A stretch of DNA of 51,743 bases from Streptomyces sp. AW19M42 (lineage in GTDB: Bacteria; Actinomycetota; Actinomycetes; Streptomycetales; Streptomycetaceae). The stretch's first letter is position 1; every line of letters begins with the position of its first letter. Below are positions 41,209 through 50,097 of the stretch, one piece after another. Made by a program: the position numbers and the translations under genes. The notes beneath the pieces were generated by a model. The model saw only the letters and a program-made list of their open reading frames with translations, did not search any database and was not told the DNA's origin. The stretch covers positions 1 through 51,743 of the forward strand of contig CBRG010000060.1 in the NCBI GenBank assembly GCA_000470535.1, given 5' to 3'.

Positions 41209-42768
41209 GTGATGTCGTCTCATATCGCGGACGGGGTGACTGTCGGCGGCGATTCGGTTGTCACCCTCGACGGCCGCGGACTGATGGTCGCAGATGTCGT
41301 ACGCATGGCCGAATCCACCGTAAAACCCGTCCCGGGAGCGGATGGTATGAAGCGTGTGGAGACCTCGTGGAACGCTGCCCGTGAGATCGCCTCATGGGGT
41401 CGCGTCTACGGCCGCTCCACCGGGGTGGGTGCCAACCGGAATGAGTCCGTACCGACGGAGGCGGCCGCCGATCACGGCCTGCGGCTGCTGCGCAGCCACG
41501 CCGGGTCGATCGGGGAGGAGCTGCCCGCGCGACAGGTGCGTGCCATGCTCGCCGTCCGGGCCAACCAACTGCTCGCGGGTGGTGCAGGCCTGCGCCCGAC
41601 CGTCGTCACGGCGCTCTGTGAGGCGCTGGGGACGGGCGCCTGTCCGAGGATCAACGAATTCGGCTCGGTCGGCACCGGCGACATCGCCGCGCTCGCGCAG
41701 ATGGGCCTCGCGCTGGCTGGCGAACACCCCTGGCAGGGCCCCGGGGCGGCTCCCGCCCCGCAGCCCCTCGACAACAACGACGCCCTCGCCCTGATCAGCA
41801 GCAACGCGCTCACCCTCGGCCAGTCCGCGCTCGCCCTGCACGAGCTGCGCGGCCTGATCGCGGCCACGCAGGTGGTGGCGGCGCTGTCCCTGATGGCGAC
41901 CGACGGTTCGTACGAGGCGTACGCGCTGCCCGTGCACGAGGCGCGGCGGCACGCCGGTTCGTACGCGGTCGCGGAACGGATGCGGCTGCTGCTCGGCGCC
42001 GCCGACCGTCCCACGCCGCCGCTCGGCCGGATCCAGGACCCCTACGGCTTCCGCTGCGTGCCCCAGATCCACGGGCCCGCGCACGATGCGGCGGACGCGC
42101 TCGAAGACGTCCTCACGGTCGAGATCAACGCGGCGGCGGAGAACCCGCTGATCTCGGCGGACGATATGGCGGCCTACCACCACGGCGGCTTCTACATCGC
42201 CCAACTCGCGCTTTCCCTCGACCACTTCAGGCTGGCGGTGACGCAGGTGGCGCGTCTGTCGACCTCGCGCCTGTCCACGCTGAACGAACCGGCCTTCACC
42301 CGGCTTCGGCCATTCCTCGCGGACGGCGCGCCGGCCGCGTCGGGTGTGATGATCCTTGAGTACGCGGCCGGGGCGGCGCTCGGTGATCTGCGGGCCTTCT
42401 CCGCGCCCGCCTCGCTCGGCCATGCGGTGCTCTCGCGAGGGGTCGAGGAGCAGGCCAGCTTCGCCTCACTGGCGGCCCGCCAGACGCTGCGCGCGTGCGA
42501 GGCGTACCGCCTGGTCGTGGGCTGCGAACTCGTTGCTGCCGTACGGGCGTTGCGCCAGCGCGACATGCGGCTCGACCCGGAACTGCCCGTCGGCCGGGCC
42601 TTCGGTCTGGCGGACGCAGTGCTCGACGCGGAGCTGGCCGACCGGCCGCTGACGGACGATGTGACGGCGGCGGCGGGGCTGCTCGACCGGTTCACCGAAC
42701 TGTGGCTTGACCTCGGTTCGCAGGGCGCGACGGCCTTCGACGGTCAGGGTGTGGTGCGGCGCGGGTGA
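41209..42768 (+). CDS. Histidine ammonia-lyase superfamily protein with altered MIO motif (G-T-G)
   Basis: A 519-aa member of the HAL/PAL superfamily. The active-site Tyr loop (RVYGRSTGVGANR), LLRSHAGS, RIQDPYGFRC (Gln, Tyr, Arg), AENPL and VEEQASF (Glu) match. The MIO-forming Ala-Ser-Gly in the usual SVG-ASG-DL is absent: the sequence is SVGTGDIAALAQ, one residue shorter, leaving Gly155-Thr156-Gly157. The LALxNGT segment is also changed, to LALISSNALT, so the active-site Asn is lost. Either a Thr-derived cofactor forms or the enzyme works without MIO, as reported for ergothionase. The start is uncertain: GTG 41209 (8 bases after GGAGG) or ATG 41212. Confidence 0.87.
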   Translation: MMSSHIADGVTVGGDSVVTLDGRGLMVADVVRMAESTVKPVPGADGMKRVETSWNAAREIASWGRVYGRSTGVGANRNESVPTEAAADHGLRLLRSHAGSIGEELPARQVRAMLAVRANQLLAGGAGLRPTVVTALCEALGTGACPRINEFGSVGTGDIAALAQMGLALAGEHPWQGPGAAPAPQPLDNNDALALISSNALTLGQSALALHELRGLIAATQVVAALSLMATDGSYEAYALPVHEARRHAGSYAVAERMRLLLGAADRPTPPLGRIQDPYGFRCVPQIHGPAHDAADALEDVLTVEINAAAENPLISADDMAAYHHGGFYIAQLALSLDHFRLAVTQVARLSTSRLSTLNEPAFTRLRPFLADGAPAASGVMILEYAAGAALGDLRAFSAPASLGHAVLSRGVEEQASFASLAARQTLRACEAYRLVVGCELVAAVRALRQRDMRLDPELPVGRAFGLADAVLDAELADRPLTDDVTAAAGLLDRFTELWLDLGSQGATAFDGQGVVRRG

Positions 42769-42846
42769 TGAGCGACCGTCCTGGCGTGCGACCGGCAGAG
42801 TCCTCCCGGCAGGTGCAGACCGCGAGAAATTGAGCAGGCGAGAGGT

Positions 42847-43578
42847 ATGGGCTCACTTCTTCGAACCACCCCATCACTGTCCGAGCAGTCGCTCCGGTCG
42901 CGGGAGAGGAGGACGGCTCGGCGGGCCGGTACGCTCCGCCCCCGGCTTCTCGCCCCGATCGCGGCCGCGTCGATCGCGCTCGTCACGGCCGGCTGCGGCG
43001 GGACCGCGGCCTCGGCCGGGCAGCCCGCCCCGAGCGGCTCAGCCGCCGGCACCACGCCGACGGCGCAGCACCGCGCCGATCCGTCGTCCTCAGCACCGGC
43101 AGCGGCCACCGGCGCCCCCATAACCTCGGCCGCACCCGGGAGCGCGGCCGGCCCGGACTCCGCCGGCTCCGGAGCAAAAGCCCCACGCTGCACGACCAAG
43201 GCCCTGGCGATGAGCCTGGGCACCGCCGACGCGGGTGCGGGCCAGATCTACTACCGGCTCACGTTCGCCAACAAGTCCGGGCACCCGTGCGCCCTCAACG
43301 GCTTTCCCGGTGTCTCGATGATCAGGCGCGACGGCAGCGTGATCGGCGTCCCGGCCGAGCGCGAGGGCGCCCCGGGGAAGCAGACCGTGATCGGCGCGGG
43401 CAGGACGGCAACCGTCACGCTGCACACCCTGAACCAGGGGATCAAGGGTTCCGGCTGCTGGCGCAAGCCCGACTACCTCAGGGTCTACCCGCCCGGCTCC
43501 AAGGAGGCGCTCACCCTGCGGACCACCGGCCTCCGGGTGTGCGGCGACCGCTTCACCACCACAGCGGTGGAGGGCTGA
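42847..43578 (+). CDS. DUF4232 lipoprotein
   Basis: A 243-aa exported protein. A long Arg-rich n-region precedes a hydrophobic core (LLAPIAAASIALVTAGC) with the lipid anchor Cys50. A Ser/Ala/Pro linker (~60 residues) leads to a DUF4232 beta-sandwich with RCTTKALAMSLGTAD, YYRLTFANKSGHPCALNGFPGVSMI and four Cys likely to form two disulphides. The role of this actinobacterial surface domain is unknown. It follows the lyase gene by 78 bases, and a hairpin (43628-43646) ends the unit. Confidence 0.88.
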   Translation: MGSLLRTTPSLSEQSLRSRERRTARRAGTLRPRLLAPIAAASIALVTAGCGGTAASAGQPAPSGSAAGTTPTAQHRADPSSSAPAAATGAPITSAAPGSAAGPDSAGSGAKAPRCTTKALAMSLGTADAGAGQIYYRLTFANKSGHPCALNGFPGVSMIRRDGSVIGVPAEREGAPGKQTVIGAGRTATVTLHTLNQGIKGSGCWRKPDYLRVYPPGSKEALTLRTTGLRVCGDRFTTTAVEG

Positions 43579-43627
43579 AGCGGCGCACTGCCGGGAATCC
43601 GGCCATCGCGCCGAAAGGACTGCGGGA

Positions 43628-43646
43628 GCGGGGCTGACCGCCCCGC
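43628..43646 (+). terminator. Terminator after the DUF4232 gene
   Basis: GCGGGGC (43628-43634) and GCCCCGC (43640-43646) form a perfect 7-base stem with a 5-base loop, 50 bases after the stop. Confidence 0.6.
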
Positions 43647-43807
43647 GACCGGTGTCGTCACGAGTGGATCGGTTCTGACAGCACCCCCTGGACGCAGCCC
43701 GCCCCCTTCCGCTCACCGGCCACGCGGCTGAAGCTGGAGGCCCCGCCGCACGAAGCATTAGGTTGACCGGGAAGGTTTCGGCAGCCGGACTCACGATGGG
43801 GGCGAGC

Positions 43808-45166
43808 ATGACCATGCTAAAGGGAACGAATGTTCCATTGGCAACACGGGCCGTGCGTGTCGAAGTGGGGTGGCACACCACCCCCGGCACGCCGGACGTG
43901 GACGCTTCCGCGCTCCTTCTCCTCGGGTCGGGAAAGGTGCGCAGCGACGCGGACTTCGTCTTCTACAACCAGCCGGCCCACGCGTCCGGGGCGGTGCGCC
44001 ACGAGGGCAAGCGGGCCACCGGCGGTGCGGCCACCGACAGCCTGGCCGTCGATCTTGCACGGGTGGAGCCCGCCGTCGACCGCATCGTGCTGGCCGCCTC
44101 GGCGGACGGCGGCACGTTCGGCCGCGTGACAGGGCTGTACGTGCGGATCACGGACGCGGCGAGCGGTTCGGAACTGGCACGGTTCGACAGCGCCGACGCC
44201 ACCGTCGAGACCGCGTTCATCCTCGGTGAGCTCTACCGGCGCCAGGGCGCCTGGAAGTTCCGGGCCGTGGGCCAGGGGTATGGGAGCGGGCTCGAAGGCC
44301 TCGCCACGGACTTCGGGATCTCCGTCGATGAACCGCACCAACCGCAGAAGGCCCCTCAGCCCCAAGCCCCTGCGCAGCCCCAGCAGCCCAACCCGGCAAC
44401 ACGGGTCGACTCCGTGCCGCCGCAGCAGCCGACGCCCCCTCAGTCACCGTATGCCAGGCAGGCCGCCACCACCCCGGGGGCGCCCCCGGCCCCTCCCGCT
44501 CCTCCGGCGCCGCCCGTCACCCAGCCCGTCCGGCTCACCAAGGTGACGCTCACCAAGGAAGCGCCGTCGGTCTCGCTCGCCAAGCAGGGCGGTACCTCGG
44601 GATCCATGCGCGTCAATCTCAACTGGGAGGTGCGCAAGCAGTTCAAGGGGTGGGGGAGCAAGCTCGGCCGGGCCGTCGCGAACCACGCGGACCTCGATCT
44701 CGACCTCTGTGCCCTCTACGAACTGACCGACGGGCGCAAGGGTGTGGTGCAGGCGCTCGGAAACGCCTTCGGAGCCCTCCAGCAGGCGCCCTACGTCCAT
44801 CTCGACGGCGACGACCGGACGGGCGCTGTCGCCTCCGGCGAGAACCTGACCGTCAACCTCGACCAGAAGTCCAGGATCCGCCGGATCCTGATCTTCGTCA
44901 CCATCTACGAAGGGGCCCGGAGCTTCGCCGATCTGCACGCGACGGTGACCCTCCAGCCCCAGCACGGCGCCGCGATCGACTTCTCGCTCGACGAGTGCAC
45001 CGTCCCGTCCACGGTCTGCGCACTCGCGCTCATCAGCAACGACGGGGGCGATCTCACCGTGCAGCGGGAGGCCCGCTACCTGGTGCCGCAACGCGGGGTG
45101 AGCCCGCAGCGCACCATCGACCAGGCCTACGGCTGGGGTATGAACTGGACCCCCGGCCGCAAGTGA
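43808..45166 (+). CDS. Two-domain TerD family protein
   Basis: A 452-aa protein. Residues ~1-170 are a TerD domain ([71 protein letters not shown]). A Pro/Gln linker (~180-240) leads to a second TerD-like domain ([28 protein letters not shown]). Acidic loops like DVDASAL and DSLAVDL bind Ca2+ in relatives from tellurite-resistance and stress operons. No terB, terC or terZ gene is adjacent, so it acts alone or with distant partners. Start ATG 43808 gives the conserved N terminus; ATG 43796 is possible. Confidence 0.88.
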   Translation: MTMLKGTNVPLATRAVRVEVGWHTTPGTPDVDASALLLLGSGKVRSDADFVFYNQPAHASGAVRHEGKRATGGAATDSLAVDLARVEPAVDRIVLAASADGGTFGRVTGLYVRITDAASGSELARFDSADATVETAFILGELYRRQGAWKFRAVGQGYGSGLEGLATDFGISVDEPHQPQKAPQPQAPAQPQQPNPATRVDSVPPQQPTPPQSPYARQAATTPGAPPAPPAPPAPPVTQPVRLTKVTLTKEAPSVSLAKQGGTSGSMRVNLNWEVRKQFKGWGSKLGRAVANHADLDLDLCALYELTDGRKGVVQALGNAFGALQQAPYVHLDGDDRTGAVASGENLTVNLDQKSRIRRILIFVTIYEGARSFADLHATVTLQPQHGAAIDFSLDECTVPSTVCALALISNDGGDLTVQREARYLVPQRGVSPQRTIDQAYGWGMNWTPGRK

Positions 45167-45181
45167 GCCCCCGCCGCCGGT

Positions 45182-46354
45182 TCACCGGTCCGGTGCGGCC
45201 TCGGGGCGCGCGTAGGTACGCCCCTTCCAGGCCGCACCGCGGCCCCGGTAGTGCTGGACGGCCGAATCGACCGTCATCAGCAGGTACAGCAGGGCGGTGA
45301 ACGGCAGCAGCGGAGCCAGCCACAGGGACTGCCGGTAGTAACCGAGCATCGGCATGTACGTCACGGCCATCACGACCCAGGCGACGCCCCCCGTCCAGGC
45401 CGCCACGGAATTGGGAGCCAGCAGTCCCGCCACGAGCGTCACGGGCGGCGCGAGGTAGACGAGCGCGAGCCCCAACACCGTGCCGAGCAGCAGCAGCGGA
45501 TTGTGCCGCAGCTGGGCGTACGCGCTCCGGGAGATCATCCGCCACAGGTCGGCCAGGCGCGGGTACGGCCGCACACTGTCCACCCGGTCCGCGAGCCCCA
45601 GCCAGATCCGGCCGCCGCTGTCCTGCACCGCACGGGCCAGCGACACGTCGTCGATCACCGCCTGGCGGATCGACTCCGGAACCCGCGCCCGCACGGCGGC
45701 CTCGGTCCGCAGCAGTACGCAGCCGCCCGCGGCCGCGGCGGTCCGTGCGCCCGCCCGGTTCACCCACCGGAACGGGTAGAGCTGCGAGAAGAAGTAGACG
45801 AAGGCCGGGACGACGAGCCGCTCCCAGGTGCTCTGGACCCGCAGCCGCGCCATCTGCGAGACCAGGTCGAACCCGCCGGACCCGGCGGCCGCCACCAGCT
45901 CCCGCAGACTGTCCGGCTCGTGCGCGATATCAGCGTCCGTGAGCAGCAGGTACTCCGGGTCCTTGCCCCGGGCCAGCGCCACCCCGTGCCGTACGGCCCA
46001 GAGCTTCCCCGTCCAGCCGGGCCGGAGCTCCCCGGGCGACACCACGGTCACCGGCAGCCCCCCGTGCCGCACGGCCAGTGCGCGGGCCAGATCCCCGGTG
46101 CCGTCCTTGCTGGAGTCGTCGACCAGGAAGATCTCGGCCGGTCCCGGATAGTCCTGCGCCACCAGAGACGGCAGGCTCAGCGGGAGCATGTCGGCCTCGT
46201 CCCGCGCGGGGACGACGATCGCGACGGACGGCCAGTCGTCGGGCTCCGTGCTGTCCGGCAGCCGCTGGTCCGTCCGCCAGAAGAATCCTTGGCCCAGCAG
46301 CAGCCACACCCACGCGGCGAGGGAACCCACGGCGATCCAGACAATGGCGCTCAT
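45182..46354 (-). CDS. Family 2 glycosyltransferase, HpnB-like
   Basis: A 390-aa membrane glycosyltransferase. One N-terminal helix anchors a GT2 domain: VAIVVPARDEADMLPLSL, IFLVDDSSKDGT, the TDADI metal motif (LLLTDADIAHEP) and DDVSLARAVQDSG. Three or four helices follow the catalytic domain. The GWTGKLWAVRHG motif and the overall order match hopene-associated HpnB proteins, though no hopanoid genes are in the window. It is convergent with the TerD gene, only 15 bases away, and divergent from the racemase gene. Confidence 0.87.
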   Translation of the reverse strand: MSAIVWIAVGSLAAWVWLLLGQGFFWRTDQRLPDSTEPDDWPSVAIVVPARDEADMLPLSLPSLVAQDYPGPAEIFLVDDSSKDGTGDLARALAVRHGGLPVTVVSPGELRPGWTGKLWAVRHGVALARGKDPEYLLLTDADIAHEPDSLRELVAAAGSGGFDLVSQMARLRVQSTWERLVVPAFVYFFSQLYPFRWVNRAGARTAAAAGGCVLLRTEAAVRARVPESIRQAVIDDVSLARAVQDSGGRIWLGLADRVDSVRPYPRLADLWRMISRSAYAQLRHNPLLLLGTVLGLALVYLAPPVTLVAGLLAPNSVAAWTGGVAWVVMAVTYMPMLGYYRQSLWLAPLLPFTALLYLLMTVDSAVQHYRGRGAAWKGRTYARPEAAPDR

Positions 46355-46412
46355 TGGCCGAAGTCTGCCCCACTGAGCCGGGACCGCAAGGGTGGTCGAC
46401 TATGGTGACCGG

Positions 46413-47198
46413 GTGAAGATCGCGCTCATGGACTCCGGAATCGGCCTGCTCGCCGCCGCCGCAGAAGTACGCCGGCTGAGGCCGGACGCCGATCTGGTGC
46501 TCTCTTCCGACCCCGGCAGCATGCCCTGGGGCCCCCGCAGCCCCGAGTACGTGACGGAGCGCGCGCTCGCCGTTGCCCGCGCGGCCGCCGCCCACCGGCC
46601 CGACGCGCTGATCGTCGCCTGCAACACGGCCTCGGTGCGCGCGCTGCGGGCGCTGCGGGCGGAGCTCGAACCCGCCCTGCCGGTCATCGGGACCGTCCCC
46701 GCGATCAAGCCGGCCGCGGCCGCGGGCGGACCGTTCGCTATCTGGGCCACCCCGTCGACCACGGGCAGCCCGTACCAGCGAGGACTCATCAGTGACTTCG
46801 CGGGCTCCGCCGCCGTCACCGAGGTCCCGTGCCCCGGCCTCGCCGACGCCGTGCAGTACGCGGACGAGGACGGCATCGACCGGGCCATCGCCGCGGCCGC
46901 CGCGCTCACCCCGCCCGACGTCCGGGCCGTCGTGCTGGGCTGCACCCACTACGAGCTGGTCGCCGAGCGCATCCGCGACGCCGTGCGGCAGCCCGGTCGG
47001 CCCGCTGTGGCCCTGTACCCCTCCGCCGGAGCCGTCGCGGCCCAGGCGCTGCGCCGGATCGGGGCCGAACCCGCTCCGTCGGCCGAACCGGGCGCCGGTC
47101 TCGCGGTGCTCCTCGGCGGCCGGGAATCCGAGATGCCGGAAGCCGCTCTCGCCTACCCGGAGGGGCGCCGGCTCATGGCGGCCGCACCCGCCCGCTGA
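46413..47198 (+). CDS. Aspartate/glutamate racemase family protein (MurI-like)
   Basis: A 261-aa racemase. The two catalytic cysteines are present: Cys70 in VACNTASV and Cys177 in VLGCTHYEL. The DSG loop (MDSGIGLL) and PAIKPAAAAGG match glutamate racemases, with GL replacing the usual GG after DSGIG, a slight change. D-Glu for peptidoglycan is the family role, but actinomycetes often carry a second racemase, so this may be an accessory copy. GTG 46413 follows a TATGGT box at 6 bases, giving a leaderless start. Confidence 0.85.
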   Translation: MKIALMDSGIGLLAAAAEVRRLRPDADLVLSSDPGSMPWGPRSPEYVTERALAVARAAAAHRPDALIVACNTASVRALRALRAELEPALPVIGTVPAIKPAAAAGGPFAIWATPSTTGSPYQRGLISDFAGSAAVTEVPCPGLADAVQYADEDGIDRAIAAAAALTPPDVRAVVLGCTHYELVAERIRDAVRQPGRPAVALYPSAGAVAAQALRRIGAEPAPSAEPGAGLAVLLGGRESEMPEAALAYPEGRRLMAAAPAR

Positions 47199-47267
47199 CC
47201 TTCCGGCGACCCGGCCGGAGCCGCCGGACCCGTTCCGCCGCGCGGTTTCTTCAGTACGCTGCTTGGC

Positions 47268-47831
47268 ATGAGGGACCACCCCCGAGAACCGAGGCACATC
47301 GGAGCCGACTCCCACCCGGCGGTCTGGACCGGCCGGGCCACCAACCGGACCCAGTGGGTGCTCGCCGCGGCGGGCGCCGCCTGCCTGGCGCTCGGCATCC
47401 AGCTCGCCGTCAGCTCCACCTGGACCTCCGGCATCGCACCGCTGCTGATGTCGGTGATCGGCTGCATGGCGGCCGGGCTGCTGATGCTCTTCGGCACCCT
47501 TGCCTTCGTGAACGTGGCCGTCCGGGTCGACGGCGACGCCCTCGAAGTGCGCTGCGGCCACATGGGGCTGCCGCGCCGCCGGATCCTGCTCACCCATGTG
47601 GTGGGCGCGGAGTTCGCCCCCCGCGTCACCCCGCGCCAGTGGGGCGGCTGGGGATACCGCTGGCGCCCCGAGCAGGGCACCGCCGTGGTCGTGCGACGCG
47701 GCGAGGGCCTGGTGCTCCGGCTCGGTGACGGCAGGACCTTCACCGTGACGGTGGACGACGCGGAGGCGGGCGTCCGGTTCATCCGCGACCGGCTGCACCT
47801 GCCGGCCACCGGCGCCCCGGCCGGAGCCTGA
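47268..47831 (+). CDS. Membrane protein with PH-like (DUF3093-type) domain
   Basis: A 187-aa protein. Two transmembrane helices (about 29-50 and 58-82) are followed by a soluble beta-rich domain (VAVRVDGDALEVRCGHMGLPRRRILLTHVVGAEFAPR, QGTAVVVRRGEGLVLRLGDGRTFTVTV) that looks like the bacterial PH domains of DUF3093-type proteins. TACGCT lies 7 bases before ATG 47268, so translation is probably leaderless. Function unknown. Convergent with the frameshifted gene below. Confidence 0.75.
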   Translation: MRDHPREPRHIGADSHPAVWTGRATNRTQWVLAAAGAACLALGIQLAVSSTWTSGIAPLLMSVIGCMAAGLLMLFGTLAFVNVAVRVDGDALEVRCGHMGLPRRRILLTHVVGAEFAPRVTPRQWGGWGYRWRPEQGTAVVVRRGEGLVLRLGDGRTFTVTVDDAEAGVRFIRDRLHLPATGAPAGA

Positions 47832-47885
47832 GCCACCGCAGCGATACCCGGGGCCGGACGCGACCCGACGACGCAGCGGAAGGCC

Positions 47886-48265
47886 TCAGTACGGCAGCCG
47901 GTCCGCCGTCCCGGGGCCGCGAGACGGACCGCCGCCCCCGCTCGGCCGCTTGGCCGACGCCAGCGCGGCGAGCAGACCGGCTCCGGCCGTCACCGGGCTG
48001 AAGTGCACCGGGCACGCCGTCGCCCCCGACGAACGCCATGGCGAGGGCGACCGTCGCGGTGGCCACCGACAGCAGCGTTCCGCAGATGCGCCCCGCAGGC
48101 GAAGCCCGCCGCCACCGCGAAGAGCGCCAGCAGCACCCCCTCGGGCCGGGTCTCCCGGCCAGCCGCACTGAGCAGGGACCAGATCGCGCTGGCGGCGAGA
48201 ACCACCGCACCGGCAGCGTCGGACGCGCTGCCGCCCGCCGGCTTTCGTCTCGCGGATGAAGTCAT
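47886..48265 (-). pseudogene. Small membrane protein gene broken by two +1 frameshifts
   Basis: From ATG 48265 the frame encodes 58 residues (MTSSARRKPAGGSASDAAGA, then two hydrophobic segments up to AGFACG). Coding character then moves to a second frame (RICGTLLSVATATVALAMAFVG) and again to a third (ATACPVHFSPVTAGAGLLAAL to the stop at 47886). Each switch falls in a G run (C runs on this strand at 48091-48094 and 48023-48027). Removing one base from each gives 378 bases, a clean 125-residue protein with 3-4 hydrophobic helices. It resembles the start of actinobacterial O-antigen-ligase-like proteins but is too short. Either a recent pseudogene or a sequencing error. Confidence 0.7.
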
Positions 48266-48457
48266 CACGTCCGTCCCCCGGCCTGTGACGGTCCCGTGAG
48301 CGACGGCCGGATCCGGTCGGTCGGCGGGGGACCGCCGCACAGGTTAACGGCCCCGGCAGGCACCCGACAGGGATATGTGCGGAACATGGGGAGAAACGAT
48401 CCGGCGGTACGGATTCCGCCATCGGGACAGGGCCGCCGGGCGCACAGCGGGCCACCG

Positions 48458-48463
48458 TAGACT
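48458..48463 (+). promoter_or_regulatory. -10 box for a leaderless lnt transcript
   Basis: TAGACT ends 7 bases before GTG 48471, the distance that places the start of transcription at or near the start codon. No recognisable ribosome site precedes the GTG. I could not identify a good -35 box. Confidence 0.5.
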
Positions 48464-48470
48464 CCGCCTG

Positions 48471-50066
48471 GTGAGCACCACCATCGCCCCGGTCGGCGAC
48501 CCGCAGCAGCCCGCCTCCGTCCATCGAGCCAGGCGCCTGCTGCCTCGGCTCGCCCGTCCCTGCGCAGCCGTGCTCTCCGGGCTGATGCTGTACGCGAGCT
48601 TCCCGCCCCGGCCCCTGTGGTGGCTGGTTCTGCCCGGCTTCGCACTGCTGGGCTGGGTGCTGTTCGAGCGCAGGCTCCGCGCCGCGTTCGGCCTCGGCCT
48701 GCTCGCCGGGCTGGGCTTCATGCTGCCGCTGCTGCACTGGACGGGAGAGGAGGTCGGCCCGGTGCCGTGGCTGGCCCTGGCGGCCGCCGAGGCACTGTTC
48801 ATCGCGCTGGGCTGCATCGGCATCTCCGCCGTGTCCCGGCTCGTCGGCTGGCCGTTCTGGGCGGCCGCGGTCTGGGCCCTGGACGAGGCGGTACGAGCCA
48901 GGGTGCCGTTCGGCGGCTTCCCCTGGGGCAGGATCGCCTTCGGCCAGGCGGACAGCGTCTTCCTGCCGCTCGCCGCGCTCGGCGGCACACCGCTGCTCTC
49001 CTTCGCCGTGGTGCTGTGCGGCTTCGGGCTCTTCGAGGCGGTCCGCCGGTTCCGGGTCCGCCGCGCCACCGGTGAACTGCCCCGGCTGGCCGCCGCGGTG
49101 ACCGCGGCGGCTGTCCTGGTCCCGGTCGCCGCCGCACTCGCGTCGCTGCCGCTGGTGGACGACTCGGCCGAGGACGGCACCGCCACCGTCGCCGCGATCC
49201 AGGGCAACGTGCCGCGGCTCGGCCTCGACTTCAACTCCCAGCGCCGGGCCGTCCTGGACAACCACGCGAACCGCACGGAGCAGCTCGCCCGGGACGTGAA
49301 GGCGGGCAATGCGCCGCAGCCCGACTTCGTCCTGTGGCCGGAGAACTCCTCCGACCTCGACCCCTACCGCAACGCCGACGCGAAGATCGTGATCGACGAC
49401 GCGGTGAGGGCGATCGGGGTGCCGACCGTCGTCGGCGCGGTCGTCGAGCCCGACACCGGCAAGCTGCGCAACACCCTCATCCAGTGGGACCCGGACAAGG
49501 GCCCGGTGGCCACGTACGACAAGCGCCACATCCAGCCGTTCGGCGAGTACATGCCGATGCGTTCCTTCGTGCGCGTCTTCAGCTCGGACGTGGACCGGGT
49601 GCAGCGCGACTTCGGACCTGGCAAGAAGGTCGGTGTCTTCGACCTCTCCGGAACCTACGTCGGGCTCGTCACGTGCTACGAGGCCGCGTTCGACGACGCC
49701 GTACGCGACACGGTCGAGCACGGCGCCCAGATGATCGCCGTGCCCAGCAACAACGCCACCTTCGGCCGCAGCGAGATGACCTACCAGCAGCTGGCGATGT
49801 CCCGGGTGCGCGCGGTGGAGCACAGCCGGTCCGTCGTCGTCCCGGTCACCAGCGGCGTCAGCGCGGTCATCCGCCCGGACGGCACCGTCGTCCGCAAGAC
49901 GAAGATGTTCACCCCGGACGCACTGGTGGACGAGGTGCCGCTGCGGTCCTCGCTGACCCCCGCGACCAGGATGGGACCGCTGCCCGAAGGGCTGCTCTCG
50001 CTGCTCGCGGTCATCGGCCTCGGCTGGGTCACCACGCGGGCGGTCCGGACACGCCGCGGCCGCTGA
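48471..50066 (+). CDS. lnt: Apolipoprotein N-acyltransferase
   Basis: A 531-aa membrane enzyme that adds the third acyl chain to the N-terminal Cys of lipoproteins, using a phospholipid donor. Seven or eight N-terminal helices precede a nitrilase domain. The catalytic triad is visible: Glu291 in LWPENSS, Lys351 in YDKRHIQPFGEYMP and Cys402 in LVTCYEAAF. IQGNVPR and PSNNATFGRS match the family too. GTG 48471 is chosen from the leaderless -10 box; the frame remains open upstream to 48375 without a ribosome site. The lipoproteins predicted in this window (38680, 42847 and 31661) are potential substrates. Confidence 0.93.
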   Translation: MSTTIAPVGDPQQPASVHRARRLLPRLARPCAAVLSGLMLYASFPPRPLWWLVLPGFALLGWVLFERRLRAAFGLGLLAGLGFMLPLLHWTGEEVGPVPWLALAAAEALFIALGCIGISAVSRLVGWPFWAAAVWALDEAVRARVPFGGFPWGRIAFGQADSVFLPLAALGGTPLLSFAVVLCGFGLFEAVRRFRVRRATGELPRLAAAVTAAAVLVPVAAALASLPLVDDSAEDGTATVAAIQGNVPRLGLDFNSQRRAVLDNHANRTEQLARDVKAGNAPQPDFVLWPENSSDLDPYRNADAKIVIDDAVRAIGVPTVVGAVVEPDTGKLRNTLIQWDPDKGPVATYDKRHIQPFGEYMPMRSFVRVFSSDVDRVQRDFGPGKKVGVFDLSGTYVGLVTCYEAAFDDAVRDTVEHGAQMIAVPSNNATFGRSEMTYQQLAMSRVRAVEHSRSVVVPVTSGVSAVIRPDGTVVRKTKMFTPDALVDEVPLRSSLTPATRMGPLPEGLLSLLAVIGLGWVTTRAVRTRRGR

Positions 50067-50097
50067 ACGAACCCCGCGCGCGACGTAGGGTCACCTC

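Noticed and set aside
45930..47798. 622-aa open frame on the minus strand
   Set aside because: It runs through the racemase and PH-like genes in antisense, with Gly/Arg/His-rich text typical of high-GC shadow frames and no ribosome site.
47886..49823. 645-aa open frame on the minus strand
   Set aside because: It is antisense to lnt, whose triad is intact. Only its last ~40 codons coincide with the frameshifted small membrane gene, which explains its coding-like end.
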